Of a DNA stretch of 64,000 bases, positions 35,048-43,919 are shown in pieces. Source of the stretch: Gephyromycinifex aptenodytis (GTDB taxonomy: Bacteria; Actinomycetota; Actinomycetes; Actinomycetales; Dermatophilaceae); the NCBI RefSeq assembly GCF_012277275.1, contig NZ_CP051155.1, positions 434,001 through 498,000 of the forward strand, given 5' to 3'. The notes below the pieces were generated by a model. It saw only the letters and a list, made by a program, of their open reading frames with translations. It ran no database searches and was not told the DNA's origin. Position 1 is the first letter of the stretch; every line of letters begins with the position of its first letter. The translations under genes were made by a program, and so were the position numbers.

Positions 35048-35238
35048 ACCACGAAACATGGGTGCCGCGAACATGCCGCAGCGTGGTCCGGGTGACCACG
35101 AAGGCCCCGCAGGCCCGCAACAGTGCTGCCACCTGCTCGACCCTGACGACTCGATTCGTGTTTCCGACTCGCCTGCACCTGTCGGCCCGGAACCGCCATA
35201 GCGCCCGGTAGGGGCTCGCTTAGGCGCTGCTGGCTCAC

Positions 35239-35244
35239 TAGGAT
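35239..35244 (+). promoter_or_regulatory. -10 box of the PEBP gene (leaderless)
   Basis: TAGGAT, 7 nt upstream of the ATG at 35252. Confidence 0.55.
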
Positions 35245-35251
35245 CGGCCAC

Positions 35252-35788
35252 ATGAACCTGCAACGACCGATCGCCCCCGATCCCTACGAGCTGCTGCCGT
35301 CAACCGGATCGTTCGAGCTGACCAGTCCGGGGTTCTCCGACGGTGAGGACCTGCCGGAGAAGCACTCCTTCGGCGCAGAGAACCTCTCCCCCGCGCTGGC
35401 GTGGTCAGGTGCGCCGGCCGGCACCAAGCAGTATGTGCTCTCCTGCTACGACCCCGACGCCCCCACCCCCTCCGGCTTCTGGCACTGGTTCGTGGCGGGA
35501 ATCCCCGCGGAGGCCACCAGCGTCGAAGAGGGCGCTGGGCATATCGGCGGAGGTTCGCTACCGCGCCCCGCGCTGCAGTTGAAGAACGACTTCGGTACCC
35601 GCGACTTCGGTGGTGCCGCTCCCCCGCCCGGGGACCGCGCGCATCGGTACATGTTCGCGGTGCACGCCCTGGACGTAGCCGACCTCGGCCTGGACGCAGA
35701 CACCAGCCCCGCCAAGGCATCGTTCGCCATGCTGGAGCACGTGATCGCCCGTGCCACCCTGACCGGCATGTTTGCCGTGCAGGACTGA
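35252..35788 (+). CDS. YbhB/YbcL (PEBP) family protein
   Basis: 178-residue phosphatidylethanolamine-binding-protein-like fold, cytoplasmic. The signature DPDAPTPSGFWHWFVAGIP and the strand RYMFAVHALD are present, as is HSFGAENLSPALAW near the N-terminus. Bacterial members are of uncertain function; ligand-binding residues (the Asp/His pair in the CR1 motif) are retained. A strong terminator follows. It diverges from the plsC gene, with 217 nt between starts. Confidence 0.9.
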   Translation: MNLQRPIAPDPYELLPSTGSFELTSPGFSDGEDLPEKHSFGAENLSPALAWSGAPAGTKQYVLSCYDPDAPTPSGFWHWFVAGIPAEATSVEEGAGHIGGGSLPRPALQLKNDFGTRDFGGAAPPPGDRAHRYMFAVHALDVADLGLDADTSPAKASFAMLEHVIARATLTGMFAVQD

Positions 35789-35808
35789 GCATCCGCCACG
35801 CCAGTATT

Positions 35809-35842
35809 GAAGGGCCCCCGAGCTGTGATGCGGGGGCCCTTC
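35809..35842 (+). terminator. terminator after the PEBP gene
   Basis: Perfect 12-bp stem (GAAGGGCCCCCG and its complement) with a 10-nt loop. Confidence 0.75.
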
Positions 35843-36041
35843 GCGTTCGCGTGGTGCTGACAGCTCGCCGGCGCACCCGCACTGGATCACCACGGGTGCG
35901 CCGTTCCAGCGCACATCGGCTGCATCCTGCGGGCAGGTGGCGGCAGCCTTCCACCTCCCAGCTGGCGAGCCGCGGGTAAGGCTGTTTCCGGCCGGATCTT
36001 CATGTGGGCGGCACTGTTTCCCGGCGTGACTGCTGAGCTGG

Positions 36042-36848
36042 TCAGCGCCGCAGCGCCCACATCGCAACCGCCGAAGCGGCAGCCACGTTCAGCGAGTCCA
36101 CATCTCCTGCCATCGGGATCCGCACCACAATGTCTGCGCCATCGACGGTCGAATGCGACAGCCCATCCCCCTCAGCCCCCATCACCAGCGCAAGCCGATC
36201 TGGAGGGTCGTCAGCCAGCGCATCCAAGCTGATGGCGTCCTCGCGCAACGCGAAGGCCGCCACGCTGAACCCGAGCGAGCCCAAATACTCCACCCCCTGC
36301 GGCCACGGACCGATCCGGGTCCACGGAACCTGGAACACGGTGCCCATCGAGACGCGAATGCTGCGTCGGTACAACGGATCCGCACAGCGCGGCGTCACCA
36401 GAACCGCATCCACTCCCAACGCTGCCGCAGAGCGGAAGATAGCCCCGACGTTCGTGTGGTCGACGATGTCCTCCAACACCACCACTCGCCGCGCCCGGTC
36501 CAGGACGGCATCCACGGGCGGCAATTCCGGGCGTTGCATTGCCGCGATGGCACCCCGGTGCAGGTGAAAGCCCGTCATCGACTCGATCACCTCATGCTCG
36601 GCGACATAGACCGGAACCCCATCATGCTCGGCATGAGCGACGACCTCGGCCATGTCCTCCAGCCAGCGCGGTGCCATAAGGAAGGACAGCGGCCGATGGC
36701 CGGCCGCCAGCGCGCGCCGGATCACCTTCTCGCTCTCGGCCAGGTAGATCCCGCGCTCGGGTTCTAGGCGGCGCCTAAGCGAGACGTCGGTGAGGCTGAA
36801 ATAGTCGCGGACGCGCTCGTCGTCGGAGTCGGTGATCTGGATGGGCAT
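36042..36848 (-). CDS. SpoU/TrmH family rRNA or tRNA methyltransferase
   Basis: 268 residues. An N-terminal substrate-binding domain (ERGIYLAESEKVIRRAL) precedes the knotted SPOUT domain with all three motifs: VVLEDIVDHTNVGAIFRSAAALG (motif 1), MGAEGDGLS (motif 2), and IPMAGDVDSLNVAAASAVAMW (motif 3, where SAM binds in the trefoil knot). It makes a 2'-O-ribose methylation by family; the target RNA cannot be told. The ATG at 36848 is chosen because CAGAAT lies 6 nt upstream and the frame before it is not conserved. Confidence 0.88.
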   Translation of the reverse strand: MPIQITDSDDERVRDYFSLTDVSLRRRLEPERGIYLAESEKVIRRALAAGHRPLSFLMAPRWLEDMAEVVAHAEHDGVPVYVAEHEVIESMTGFHLHRGAIAAMQRPELPPVDAVLDRARRVVVLEDIVDHTNVGAIFRSAAALGVDAVLVTPRCADPLYRRSIRVSMGTVFQVPWTRIGPWPQGVEYLGSLGFSVAAFALREDAISLDALADDPPDRLALVMGAEGDGLSHSTVDGADIVVRIPMAGDVDSLNVAAASAVAMWALRR

Positions 36849-36854
36849 GCCGAC

Positions 36855-36860
36855 ATTCTG
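36855..36860 (-). promoter_or_regulatory. -10 box of the TrmH-like gene (leaderless)
   Basis: CAGAAT, 6 nt upstream of the ATG at 36848; imperfect but with the usual spacing. Confidence 0.4.
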
Positions 36861-36975
36861 CGCTGCGCGCCGGGCCGCTCCTGCGCAGGGCCGGTCGAAC
36901 CTCGCCGAGGTCCCTCGAGGAGCAGCCATCAGGCCGCGCCAACCCTGCCCGGGGCCGGTTCGGTGGGGCTGGTCC

Positions 36976-37743
36976 TCAGGCGAAGAGGGTCATCCGGATG
37001 ATGGCCGTAACGCCGATCAAGACGATGATCGCCCGCAGGATGGGCCGCGGCAGCCTGCGCCCTACCCGCGCCCCGATGACACCGCCGATGAGAGTGCCCA
37101 CCCCGATGACGGCGGCGACCAGCCAGTCGATGTCGCGCCCGGCGACGGTGATGAAGACGAGCGCGGCGATGGTGTTCACGCACAAACCAAGAACATTCTT
37201 GATGCCGTTGACGACCTGGAGGTCCTGGGCCATGAGCACACTCATGATGCCCACGAGGATCACACCTTGCGCGGCGCCGAAATAGCCGCCATAGACGCCC
37301 GCAAGGAAGATTCCTACGGGCAGGGCGGCGGCCCGGGCGGGATGGACGACGTCGTCGTGAGCCGCGGCCGCGCGCTTCTGTAATGCCGGGCCGAACGCGA
37401 CCAGGGCGACGCCGATCCCGATCAGCAGCGGAACTACGACCTCGAATACCTGCGGTGGCAGAACGAGAAGTAGCAGCGCGCCGGTGATACCACCCAGTGC
37501 CGAGGCCGGTAACAGTCGGCGCAAGACGCGCCCTTGTCCAGCCAATTCGCGTCGGTAACCGTGTACCCCGGTGAGGCCTCTAGGCAAAAGGCCGACGTTG
37601 TTCGACATATTCGCCACAACCGGCGGATAACCAAAGAAAAGTAGGGTCGGGAACGTGATGAGAGATCCCGAACCAACAATCGTGTTAATCGTGCCGGCCG
37701 CCACGCCAGCCAGCAGCACGATAATCAATTCCCACAAAGGCAC
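36976..37743 (-). CDS. TauE/SafE (TSUP) family sulfite/anion exporter
   Basis: 255-residue membrane protein with seven to eight hydrophobic segments. The TSUP motif appears twice: GTINTIVGSGSLITFPTLLFFG near the N-terminus and FLAGVYGGYFGAAQGVILVG in the middle. It transports sulfite, sulfoacetate or other organosulfur anions by family; the substrate here is unknown. The GTG at 37743 lies inside the 3' arm of a strong hairpin. Its codon use near the start is less GC-rich than in its neighbours. It probably follows the SPFH gene, 69 nt upstream. Confidence 0.88.
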   Translation of the reverse strand: MPLWELIIVLLAGVAAGTINTIVGSGSLITFPTLLFFGYPPVVANMSNNVGLLPRGLTGVHGYRRELAGQGRVLRRLLPASALGGITGALLLLVLPPQVFEVVVPLLIGIGVALVAFGPALQKRAAAAHDDVVHPARAAALPVGIFLAGVYGGYFGAAQGVILVGIMSVLMAQDLQVVNGIKNVLGLCVNTIAALVFITVAGRDIDWLVAAVIGVGTLIGGVIGARVGRRLPRPILRAIIVLIGVTAIIRMTLFA

Positions 37744-37771
37744 CCCGCCACTTTACGCAGCGGGGTGCCTT
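37737..37771 (-). terminator. hairpin overlapping the TSUP start codon
   Basis: 12-bp perfect stem (AAGGCACCCCGC, loop TGCGTAAAGTG, then its complement; minus strand), followed by TGTGGG. The GTG start of the TSUP gene sits in the 3' arm. It may terminate the SPFH transcript, or it may control TSUP translation. Confidence 0.6.
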
Positions 37772-37812
37772 CGTCGCCCCCAGCTCGGGGGCCAGTTCAC
37801 GTCGGGTCGCGT

Positions 37813-39012
37813 TCAGTCCTGGGGCGGGGCCACCGTCGAACCACCGGTCGCGGGGTCCTGTGTCGCAGCCGGGACCTCACCGGGGGTCATCCCACCGATG
37901 GCGGGCATGGCTGCGGTGGAGGGGGCGATCGCCGGGTTGTTGGGTCCGCCGACGCCGCGGTTGCGTCCCTGCGCGCGCGCCGATGCGCCTTCGGCCTCGG
38001 CGGAGGTACGGGCAGCTTCTTCCCGCGCTCGGGCCAACGCCTCCATCGGGTCCTCCAGCGTGGTGTCCTCGAAAGCATCGCGGCTGTCGAAGTCGCTGTC
38101 CACTTCGGCATCCGGGCCCTGGGGGAAGGGGCTCTCGTCGGCACTGGCGCCGAAGGCCTTCCCGAAGCCCTTCATCGCTTCGGTGAGTTCGCTGGGCACG
38201 ATCCACATCTTGTTGGAATCGCCACGGGCCAGTTCCGGTAGGACCTGCAGGTACTGGTAAGCGAGGAGCTTTTGATCGGGCTTGCCCTTGTGGATGGCCT
38301 CGAAGACCTGCTTGATCGCGCGCGCTTGACCCTGAGCTTCTAGGATGCTCGCCTGCGCGGAACCCTCCGCGCGCAGAATCTGGCTCTGCTTCTCACCTTC
38401 TGCGGTGAGGATGGCGGACTGCTTGACGCCTTCTGCGGTCAGGATCGCGGCGCGGCGGTCTCGCTCGGCGCGCATCTGCTTCTCCATCGAGTCCTGCACG
38501 CTGTGCGGTGGGTCGATAGCCTTCAGCTCCACCCGCGATACCCGGATGCCCCACTTACCGGTGGCCTCGTCCAGCACTCCACGAAGCTGGCCGTTGATCT
38601 GGTCGCGGCTGGTCAGTGTTTGTTCCAGGTCGAGCGAACCGATGACGTTACGCAAGGTGGTGACCGTCAGCTGCTCGATGCCTTGGATGAAGTTGGCGAT
38701 CCCATAGACGGCGCCCTTGGGGTCGGTCACCGCGTAGTAGATGACGGTGTCGATGCTGACGACGAGGTTGTCGCTGGTGATGACCGGCTGCGGCGGGAAA
38801 GAAACAACTTGTTCGCGCTGATCGATGTTCGCGCGGACCTTGTCTACGAACGGAACGATGACGTGGATGCCCGCGTCCAGGGTCCGAGAGTACTTACCGA
38901 GTCGCTCGATGATGAGCGAGGTCTGCTGCGGGACGATTCGCACGGATCGCACGACGACGATCACCACGAACACCACAAGCAGAAGCATGAGCAGGGTTGC
39001 GATCGACGGCAT
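37813..39012 (-). CDS. SPFH/Band 7 membrane protein (stomatin/QmcA-like)
   Basis: 399 residues. An N-terminal transmembrane helix (SIATLLMLLLVVFVVIVVVRS) precedes the SPFH domain (about 30-200; SLIIERLGKYSRTLDAGIHVIVPFVD). A coiled-coil region (QMRAERDRRAAILTAEGVKQSAILTAEGEKQ) contains near-identical tandem segments, and an acidic, Ala/Pro-rich disordered tail begins near residue 300. It forms membrane scaffolds, probably in partnership with the NfeD protein encoded just upstream (53 nt). The ATG at 39012 is preferred over the TTG two codons earlier, because AGGGG lies 8 nt upstream. Confidence 0.93.
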   Translation of the reverse strand: MPSIATLLMLLLVVFVVIVVVRSVRIVPQQTSLIIERLGKYSRTLDAGIHVIVPFVDKVRANIDQREQVVSFPPQPVITSDNLVVSIDTVIYYAVTDPKGAVYGIANFIQGIEQLTVTTLRNVIGSLDLEQTLTSRDQINGQLRGVLDEATGKWGIRVSRVELKAIDPPHSVQDSMEKQMRAERDRRAAILTAEGVKQSAILTAEGEKQSQILRAEGSAQASILEAQGQARAIKQVFEAIHKGKPDQKLLAYQYLQVLPELARGDSNKMWIVPSELTEAMKGFGKAFGASADESPFPQGPDAEVDSDFDSRDAFEDTTLEDPMEALARAREEAARTSAEAEGASARAQGRNRGVGGPNNPAIAPSTAAMPAIGGMTPGEVPAATQDPATGGSTVAPPQD

Positions 39013-39065
39013 AGTCAAGCCCCTAACAATGAAGGCGGGCGGCCTGGAACACCCTTTGCGGATGC

Positions 39066-39557
39066 TCAGGCTGGATTTGTGTTCTCGCGGGTCACATCTT
39101 GGATAGGAGGCGTGGGAAGCACGATGAGTGTTGCACCGTCAACGCGCACCACGCGGACACGGCTGTGGACGGGCAATGGGGCAAGGTGAGACTCCTCGGT
39201 GCGGGCTGACCACTCCTCGCCTTCGAAGTACACCCGGCCGTCGGTTTGATCGACCGGGGCAGTGACCCGGGCGACCTTTCCCTCGTAGGCGGCAACGCCC
39301 AGACCGGCGTCCGGAAGGTTGTCCAACATTTTGCGTTTGACCACTGGTCGTACCCCCACCAGCAGTAACACCGCCACCACCGAGGCGAGGATCAACTGCA
39401 CCTCGACCGGGGCATGCAGCCCACCGGCGACAGCGCCGGCGAGAGCACCCCCTGCCAGCATGAGGAAGACGAAGTCGACAGTGGCCGCCTCGACCGCGCC
39501 CAGCGTGAGGGCGAGAGCTAGCCAGATTGCCCAACTGTTATCGATGAACCAGTCCAT
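39066..39557 (-). CDS. NfeD family protein
   Basis: 163-residue short-type NfeD. Three to four N-terminal transmembrane segments (AIWLALALTLGAVEAATVDFVFLML, LAGAVAGG, VQLILASVVAVLLLVGV) are followed by a C-terminal OB-fold (YEGKVARVTAPVDQTDGRVYFEGEEW). Genes of this kind pair with SPFH genes and the proteins interact in membrane domains. A purine-rich AGGAAAGG lies upstream of the ATG. The SPFH gene follows 53 nt after the stop. It has no protease domain, so it is the short type. Confidence 0.9.
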   Translation of the reverse strand: MDWFIDNSWAIWLALALTLGAVEAATVDFVFLMLAGGALAGAVAGGLHAPVEVQLILASVVAVLLLVGVRPVVKRKMLDNLPDAGLGVAAYEGKVARVTAPVDQTDGRVYFEGEEWSARTEESHLAPLPVHSRVRVVRVDGATLIVLPTPPIQDVTRENTNPA

Positions 39558-39612
39558 GGGCTGGGCCTTTCCTGCTCATTCGTCGGTTGGCCAAGAACGA
39601 GGCTTGCCTCGT

Positions 39613-40407
39613 TCAGGGTTCAACCTGGGCTGCACGTGCGCTATACCGCCGCCCGTGACGCTCAAGGACCAACGGCATTCCGAAAGTGGCCTCTAGATTG
39701 GCCTGGGTCAGCGTGATCTCGATCGGTCCGGCCGCAACAACCCTGCCCTCGCGCAGCAGGATGACATCGGTGAAGCCGGGCGGGATTTCTTCCACGTGGT
39801 GAGTGACCAAGACCAGAGCGGGAGCCTCTACGTCCTCGGCCAGCGTCGTCAGCCGCGCCAAAAGGTCTTCTCGACCGCCCAGATCCAGACCGGCTGCTGG
39901 TTCGTCTAAGAGCATCAGTTCCGGGTCGGTCATCAGCGCGCGGGCGATCTGGACCCGCTTGCGCTCGCCCTCGCTGAGGGTGCCGTAGCGTCGGTCGGCC
40001 AGGTGGCGAACTCCCAGCGCAGAAAGCAGACTCATCGCCCGGGACTCATCCATCCGGTCGTATTCCTCGCGCCAACGCCCCACGATGCCGTACGAGGCGG
40101 TCACGACGACGTCTCGGACACGTTCCCCTTCGGGGATGCGTTCCGCGATGGAGGCGCTGGCAAGACCGATCCGAGGACGAAGCTCGAACACATCGACGGT
40201 GCCAAGGACCTCACCGAGGACCCCGGCGACCCCGCTGGTGGGGTGCATCCGGGCCGCAGCCAACTGCAGCAGAGTCGTCTTGCCGGCGCCGTTGGGCCCC
40301 AGTACGACCCACCGTTGACCCTCCTCGATCTCCCAATCGACGCCGTCCAGGAGCGTGGTGTCACCCCGGACGACGCTGACCCCGGCGAATTCCAGCACGT
40401 CGCTCAT
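39613..40407 (-). CDS. ABC transporter ATP-binding protein
   Basis: 264-residue nucleotide-binding domain. Walker A GPNGAGKTTLLQL near residue 40, Q-loop region, signature LSEGERKRVQIARAL, Walker B LMLLDEPAAGLDL and the switch His in VTHHVEE. It resembles ModF/YjjK-type or iron/molybdate ATPases (SASIAERIPEGERVRDVV is a typical insertion). No permease lies next to it, so the partner is unknown. The ATG at 40407 is chosen from TAGGGT 7 nt upstream; the frame is open further upstream without similarity. Confidence 0.88.
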   Translation of the reverse strand: MSDVLEFAGVSVVRGDTTLLDGVDWEIEEGQRWVVLGPNGAGKTTLLQLAAARMHPTSGVAGVLGEVLGTVDVFELRPRIGLASASIAERIPEGERVRDVVVTASYGIVGRWREEYDRMDESRAMSLLSALGVRHLADRRYGTLSEGERKRVQIARALMTDPELMLLDEPAAGLDLGGREDLLARLTTLAEDVEAPALVLVTHHVEEIPPGFTDVILLREGRVVAAGPIEITLTQANLEATFGMPLVLERHGRRYSARAAQVEP

Positions 40408-40414
40408 GACTCCG

Positions 40415-40420
40415 ACCCTA
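40415..40420 (-). promoter_or_regulatory. -10 box of the ABC ATPase gene (leaderless)
   Basis: TAGGGT, 7 nt upstream of the ATG at 40407. Confidence 0.5.
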
Positions 40421-40478
40421 GGGCACGTGTGGACCTGGCGGATGCCCGACACCTCGTAAGCCTCCAGATGGAAGTCTT

Positions 40479-40484
40479 TAGCAT
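40479..40484 (+). promoter_or_regulatory. -10 box of the hypothetical gene at 40491 (leaderless)
   Basis: TAGCAT, 6 nt upstream of the ATG. Confidence 0.55.
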
Positions 40485-40490
40485 GGAGCG

Positions 40491-41273
40491 ATGCCGGAGT
40501 TACCCGCCTCTGTGCGCCTGTCCTTGTGGGGCACGCGCTACCTTCTCGCGCCCCACGTGGCCCACGGCGACGCCCAGGCCGCACTTGGCCGGGCGGTACC
40601 GGATGCCGATGAGGTGTGCGGCGGGGTGCGGCAGCTGTCCTTGTGGCGTGAACTCGGTGAGCGAAGTCTGCTGGTGGCGCTTCCTGCTCCCGGAGATCTG
40701 ACAGGGCTGCCGAGGGGCGCGGCGGATTTCACGGCGGCAGCACTGGAGGCCGGTGAATGCGTCTACGCGCCCGGGCTCGGCGGCGCACTCGTCCCGAGGG
40801 TAGAAACCTTTGGTCCGCCTGGGGACGAGGGGTTGAGCGTGACCTGGGAGCCGTTCGAGTGCGCTCCCCCAGATCCGCACATGGTGCAGGCCATCGCGGC
40901 GCGGGACGCCCGTCGTCAGCTGCGGATTGCGCTGGTCGAAGCGGCAGAGGCGGCCGAGGCCCTGGATCTGGCGCCGATGAACGATGCTCCGCGCCAGCTC
41001 ATCGACGCACGGCTGGAAGACGGAAGGTGGGGGCTGCCGGACGATGTCGATCCGGATGCTGCCGAGGTGCTGCGCCAGGCAGCCGTGCTGGAGACGATCG
41101 CCGCGACCGCCATCGAGCATCTGCACGATGCCGACACCGCGGCCAGGGCACAACGCCGTAGCCAGGTCTTGCGTGAGATCCGGCGCGCCGCGCGCTCGGC
41201 GCTGGCGACAGCGACCTGCGCTGCCGCTCTGTCGAGCGCGCGACGAGCAGGTCAGTCCAAGACGTCCTGGTAG
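40491..41273 (+). CDS. conserved actinobacterial hypothetical protein
   Basis: 260 residues, not recognised as a named family. Order: an N-terminal alpha/beta part (LSLWGTRYLLAPHVAHGDAQAALGRAV; VRQLSLWRELGERSLLVALP), then an acidic middle with PDPHMVQAIAARDARRQLRIALVEAAEAAEAL helices, and an Arg/Ala-rich helical C-terminus. Its -10 box is TAGCAT. It ends convergently with glgA, with a 22-bp overlap of the 3' ends. It lies near glycogen genes but may not be related to them. No signal peptide or membrane segment. Confidence 0.7.
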   Translation: MPELPASVRLSLWGTRYLLAPHVAHGDAQAALGRAVPDADEVCGGVRQLSLWRELGERSLLVALPAPGDLTGLPRGAADFTAAALEAGECVYAPGLGGALVPRVETFGPPGDEGLSVTWEPFECAPPDPHMVQAIAARDARRQLRIALVEAAEAAEALDLAPMNDAPRQLIDARLEDGRWGLPDDVDPDAAEVLRQAAVLETIAATAIEHLHDADTAARAQRRSQVLREIRRAARSALATATCAAALSSARRAGQSKTSW

Positions 41274-42451
41274 ACCTCCATGGTGCGGTCCCCGATCGTG
41301 TGCCACGAGAACTCCTGGACCGCCCGTTGCCGACCGGCGCGACCGAAGCGTTGGGCCCGCTCCGGATCGCTGACCGCCTCGTTCATGGCCGCAGCCAGAT
41401 CGGAGACCCAGCGCTGAACGTCTAGAGGGGTTCCGGTGCCGTCCTGCACCTGTTCGATCGGAACCAACCAGCCGGTCTCGCCGTCCACGACGACCTCAGG
41501 AATGCCGCCGGTAGCGGTGGCTACCACTGCCGCCTCGCAGGCCATCGCTTCGAGGTTGACGATCCCGAGCGGTTCGTAGATCGAGGGGCAGGCGAAGACG
41601 GTTGCGTTGCTCTCCAACGCAATGACTTCCTCGCGCGGCAACATCTCGGGGATGTAGACCACGCCGTTCCTGGTCTGCTTGAGCTCATCGATGAGAGCGG
41701 CGATCTCCGCTCCGATCTGCGGGGTGTCGGGTGCACCTGCGCACAGGACGAGTTGCACATCCGGTGGCAGCTCGCGAGCCGCGCGCAGCATGTACGGCAG
41801 GCCCTTCTGGCGGGTCTGGCGCCCAACGAAGATCACCGAGCGGGCATCAGGGTCCACCCCGTGTCGGCGGCAGATGTCCTTGCCGTTGTCCGAGCGATCC
41901 GGCATCCACTCCTGGGAGTCGATCCCGTTGTGCACCACCCGCACCTTGTCGGGGTCGATATCGGGGTAACAGGACAGGATGTCTGCCCGCATCCCGTGGC
42001 TGACCGCAATGACTGCCGCAGCTGCCTCGTAGGCGGTCTTCTCCACCCAGCTGGAGACCCGATAGCCGCCACCGAGCTGCTCGGCCTTCCACGGACGCAA
42101 CGGCTCCAGGCTGTGCGCCGAAATCACATGCGGCACGTCGGCCAACAGCGAGGCGACATGGCCTGCCATGTTGGCGTACCAGGTATGGGAGTGCACCAGG
42201 TCGGCACCCAGGCAATCGGAGGCCATCGCCAGGTCGACACCGAGGGTCTGCACCGTGGCATTGGCCTGGGCGAGTTCGGCGATGTCGGCATACCCCGTGG
42301 TGCCCTGCTCATCCCGCGGGCCGCCGAAGCAACGCACCCGGGCATCGACATCACCTCGGCCTCGCAGAGCCTTGACGAGCTCGGCCACATGGACTCCGGC
42401 TCCGCCGTAGATATGAGGTGGATATTCCTTGGACAAGATGTCGACGCGCAC
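41252..42451 (-). CDS. glgA: glycogen synthase (actinobacterial GT4 type)
   Basis: 399-residue retaining glycosyltransferase. The N-terminal MRVDILSKEYPPHIYGGAGVHVAELVKAL is characteristic, and the donor-binding domain has FVGRQTRQKGLPYMLRAA and a CPSIYEPLGIVNLEAMACE segment with the conserved Glu-x7-Glu. It elongates glycogen using ADP- or UDP-glucose; in actinobacteria it can also belong to the GlgM maltose-1-phosphate route. It diverges from glgC (118 nt between starts). The start is a GTG; the -10 box TAGGGT lies 6 nt upstream. The 3' end overlaps the convergent gene. Confidence 0.92.
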   Translation of the reverse strand: MRVDILSKEYPPHIYGGAGVHVAELVKALRGRGDVDARVRCFGGPRDEQGTTGYADIAELAQANATVQTLGVDLAMASDCLGADLVHSHTWYANMAGHVASLLADVPHVISAHSLEPLRPWKAEQLGGGYRVSSWVEKTAYEAAAAVIAVSHGMRADILSCYPDIDPDKVRVVHNGIDSQEWMPDRSDNGKDICRRHGVDPDARSVIFVGRQTRQKGLPYMLRAARELPPDVQLVLCAGAPDTPQIGAEIAALIDELKQTRNGVVYIPEMLPREEVIALESNATVFACPSIYEPLGIVNLEAMACEAAVVATATGGIPEVVVDGETGWLVPIEQVQDGTGTPLDVQRWVSDLAAAMNEAVSDPERAQRFGRAGRQRAVQEFSWHTIGDRTMEVYQDVLD

Positions 42452-42457
42452 GTCGCC

Positions 42458-42463
42458 ACCCTA
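42458..42463 (-). promoter_or_regulatory. -10 box of glgA (leaderless)
   Basis: TAGGGT, 6 nt upstream of the glgA GTG. Confidence 0.5.
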
Positions 42464-42556
42464 GCCCGCACGGCGCGACCAGGGCGCTTGAAGCACAGGA
42501 TTAAAGGCCGTCTAAATCACGTAGCCGACCGGGCTCCGCCAGGGCTGGCAGCAGGG

Positions 42557-42562
42557 TAAGTT
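42557..42562 (+). promoter_or_regulatory. -10 box of glgC (leaderless)
   Basis: TAAGTT, 7 nt upstream of the glgC ATG. Confidence 0.5.
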
Positions 42563-42569
42563 GCCGAGC

Positions 42570-43823
42570 ATGAGGCGTCACTCTCGCAACCCCAAAGTGC
42601 TGGCTATCGTCCTGGCAGGTGGTGAGGGTAAACGGCTCATGCCGCTTACCGCTGACCGAGCCAAGCCAGCGGTCCCGTTCGGTGGTATCTACCGGTTGAT
42701 CGACTTTGCGTTGAGCAACGTCGTCAACTCCGGCTACCTCAAGGTCGTCGTCCTCACCCAGTACAAGTCCCACAGCCTGGACCGCCACATCACCCGTACC
42801 TGGCGGATGTCCACGTTGCTTGGCAACTACATCGCACCCATCCCGGCCCAGCAGCGCATGGGCAAGCAGTGGTACATGGGCAGTGCTGACGCGATCTACC
42901 AAAGCCTGAACACCATGGACGACGAACGTCCCGACATCGTCGTCGTGGTGGGCGCTGACCACGTGTACCGCATGGACTTCTCACAGATGGTCGATCAGCA
43001 CATCGAGACCGAGGCTGGGATCACCGTCGCGGCGATCCGCCAGCCGATCTCCTTGTCCGACCAGTTCGGCGTGATCGAGGTCGATGAGAGCGACGTGCGC
43101 CGTATCGGGCGCTGGCGTGAGAAGCCCACGGATGCCAAGGGGCTGCCGGACTCCCCCAACGAAGTGCTCGCCTCCATGGGCAACTACGTCTTCAACGCCG
43201 ATGTCCTGCGTGAAATCGTCACCCAGGACGCCGACAACCCCGACAGCAAGCACGACATGGGCGGCGACATCGTTCCGTTCTTCGTCAACCGCGGCGACGG
43301 CTATGTCTACGACTTCAAGAACAACGTCATCCCCGGCGCCAGCGATCGGGACCGTGCCTACTGGCGGGACGTAGGAACGATCGATTCCTACTACGACGCC
43401 AACATGGACCTCATCGCCATCCACCCGATCTTCAACCTGTACAACTACGACTGGCCGATCTACACCAGCGAGGGCGGGCACCCGCCGGCCAAGTTCGTGC
43501 ACAACGAGACCGGGCGTCTCGGCGAGGCCATCAACTCGGCCGTCTCCGCCGGGGCGGTCATCAGCGGGGCCCGACTCGAAGGTTGCGTGGTCTCGCCGCA
43601 GGTGCGCGTGAACAGCTACGCCCAGGTCAACGACAGTGTCCTGCTGGACAACGTGACCATCGGTCGTAAATGCGTCGTCGACAAGGCGATCCTCGACAAG
43701 AACGTCGTGCTCCATGACGGAGCAGAGGTCGGGGTCGACCTGGACATGGACCGGGCCCGCGGATTCCACATCAGCGAGGGCGGCATCGTCGTCGTGCCCA
43801 AGGGCACTGTCGTCACCGCCTGA
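42570..43823 (+). CDS. glgC: glucose-1-phosphate adenylyltransferase
   Basis: Makes ADP-glucose for glycogen synthesis. The 417-residue protein has the nucleotidyl-transferase domain: [28 protein letters not shown] (residues 14-41, catalytic), [22 protein letters not shown], and [10 protein letters not shown]-terminal left-handed beta-helix of hexapeptide repeats follows ([32 protein letters not shown]). The ATG at 42570 is chosen over a TTG three codons earlier because the -10 box TAAGTT lies 7 nt before it. A terminator separates it from serB. Confidence 0.96.
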   Translation: MRRHSRNPKVLAIVLAGGEGKRLMPLTADRAKPAVPFGGIYRLIDFALSNVVNSGYLKVVVLTQYKSHSLDRHITRTWRMSTLLGNYIAPIPAQQRMGKQWYMGSADAIYQSLNTMDDERPDIVVVVGADHVYRMDFSQMVDQHIETEAGITVAAIRQPISLSDQFGVIEVDESDVRRIGRWREKPTDAKGLPDSPNEVLASMGNYVFNADVLREIVTQDADNPDSKHDMGGDIVPFFVNRGDGYVYDFKNNVIPGASDRDRAYWRDVGTIDSYYDANMDLIAIHPIFNLYNYDWPIYTSEGGHPPAKFVHNETGRLGEAINSAVSAGAVISGARLEGCVVSPQVRVNSYAQVNDSVLLDNVTIGRKCVVDKAILDKNVVLHDGAEVGVDLDMDRARGFHISEGGIVVVPKGTVVTA

Positions 43824-43859
43824 TCGGTAAGGCGTCCCCGAACACACCCGCGTCTCGCC

Positions 43860-43904
43860 AACGGCCCGCCCGCTAAGACGATGACCGTCTTGGGGCGGGC
43901 CGTT
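43860..43904 (+). terminator. terminator between glgC and serB
   Basis: 12-bp outer stem (AACGGCCCGCCC/GGGCGGGCCGTT) with an inner AAGACG/CGTCTT stem. The serB -10 box lies 3 nt beyond it. Confidence 0.75.
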
Positions 43905-43907
43905 CGC

Positions 43908-43913
43908 TAGCGT
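43908..43913 (+). promoter_or_regulatory. -10 box of serB (leaderless)
   Basis: TAGCGT, 6 nt upstream of the serB GTG at 43920. Confidence 0.55.
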
Positions 43914-43919
43914 TGAGGC

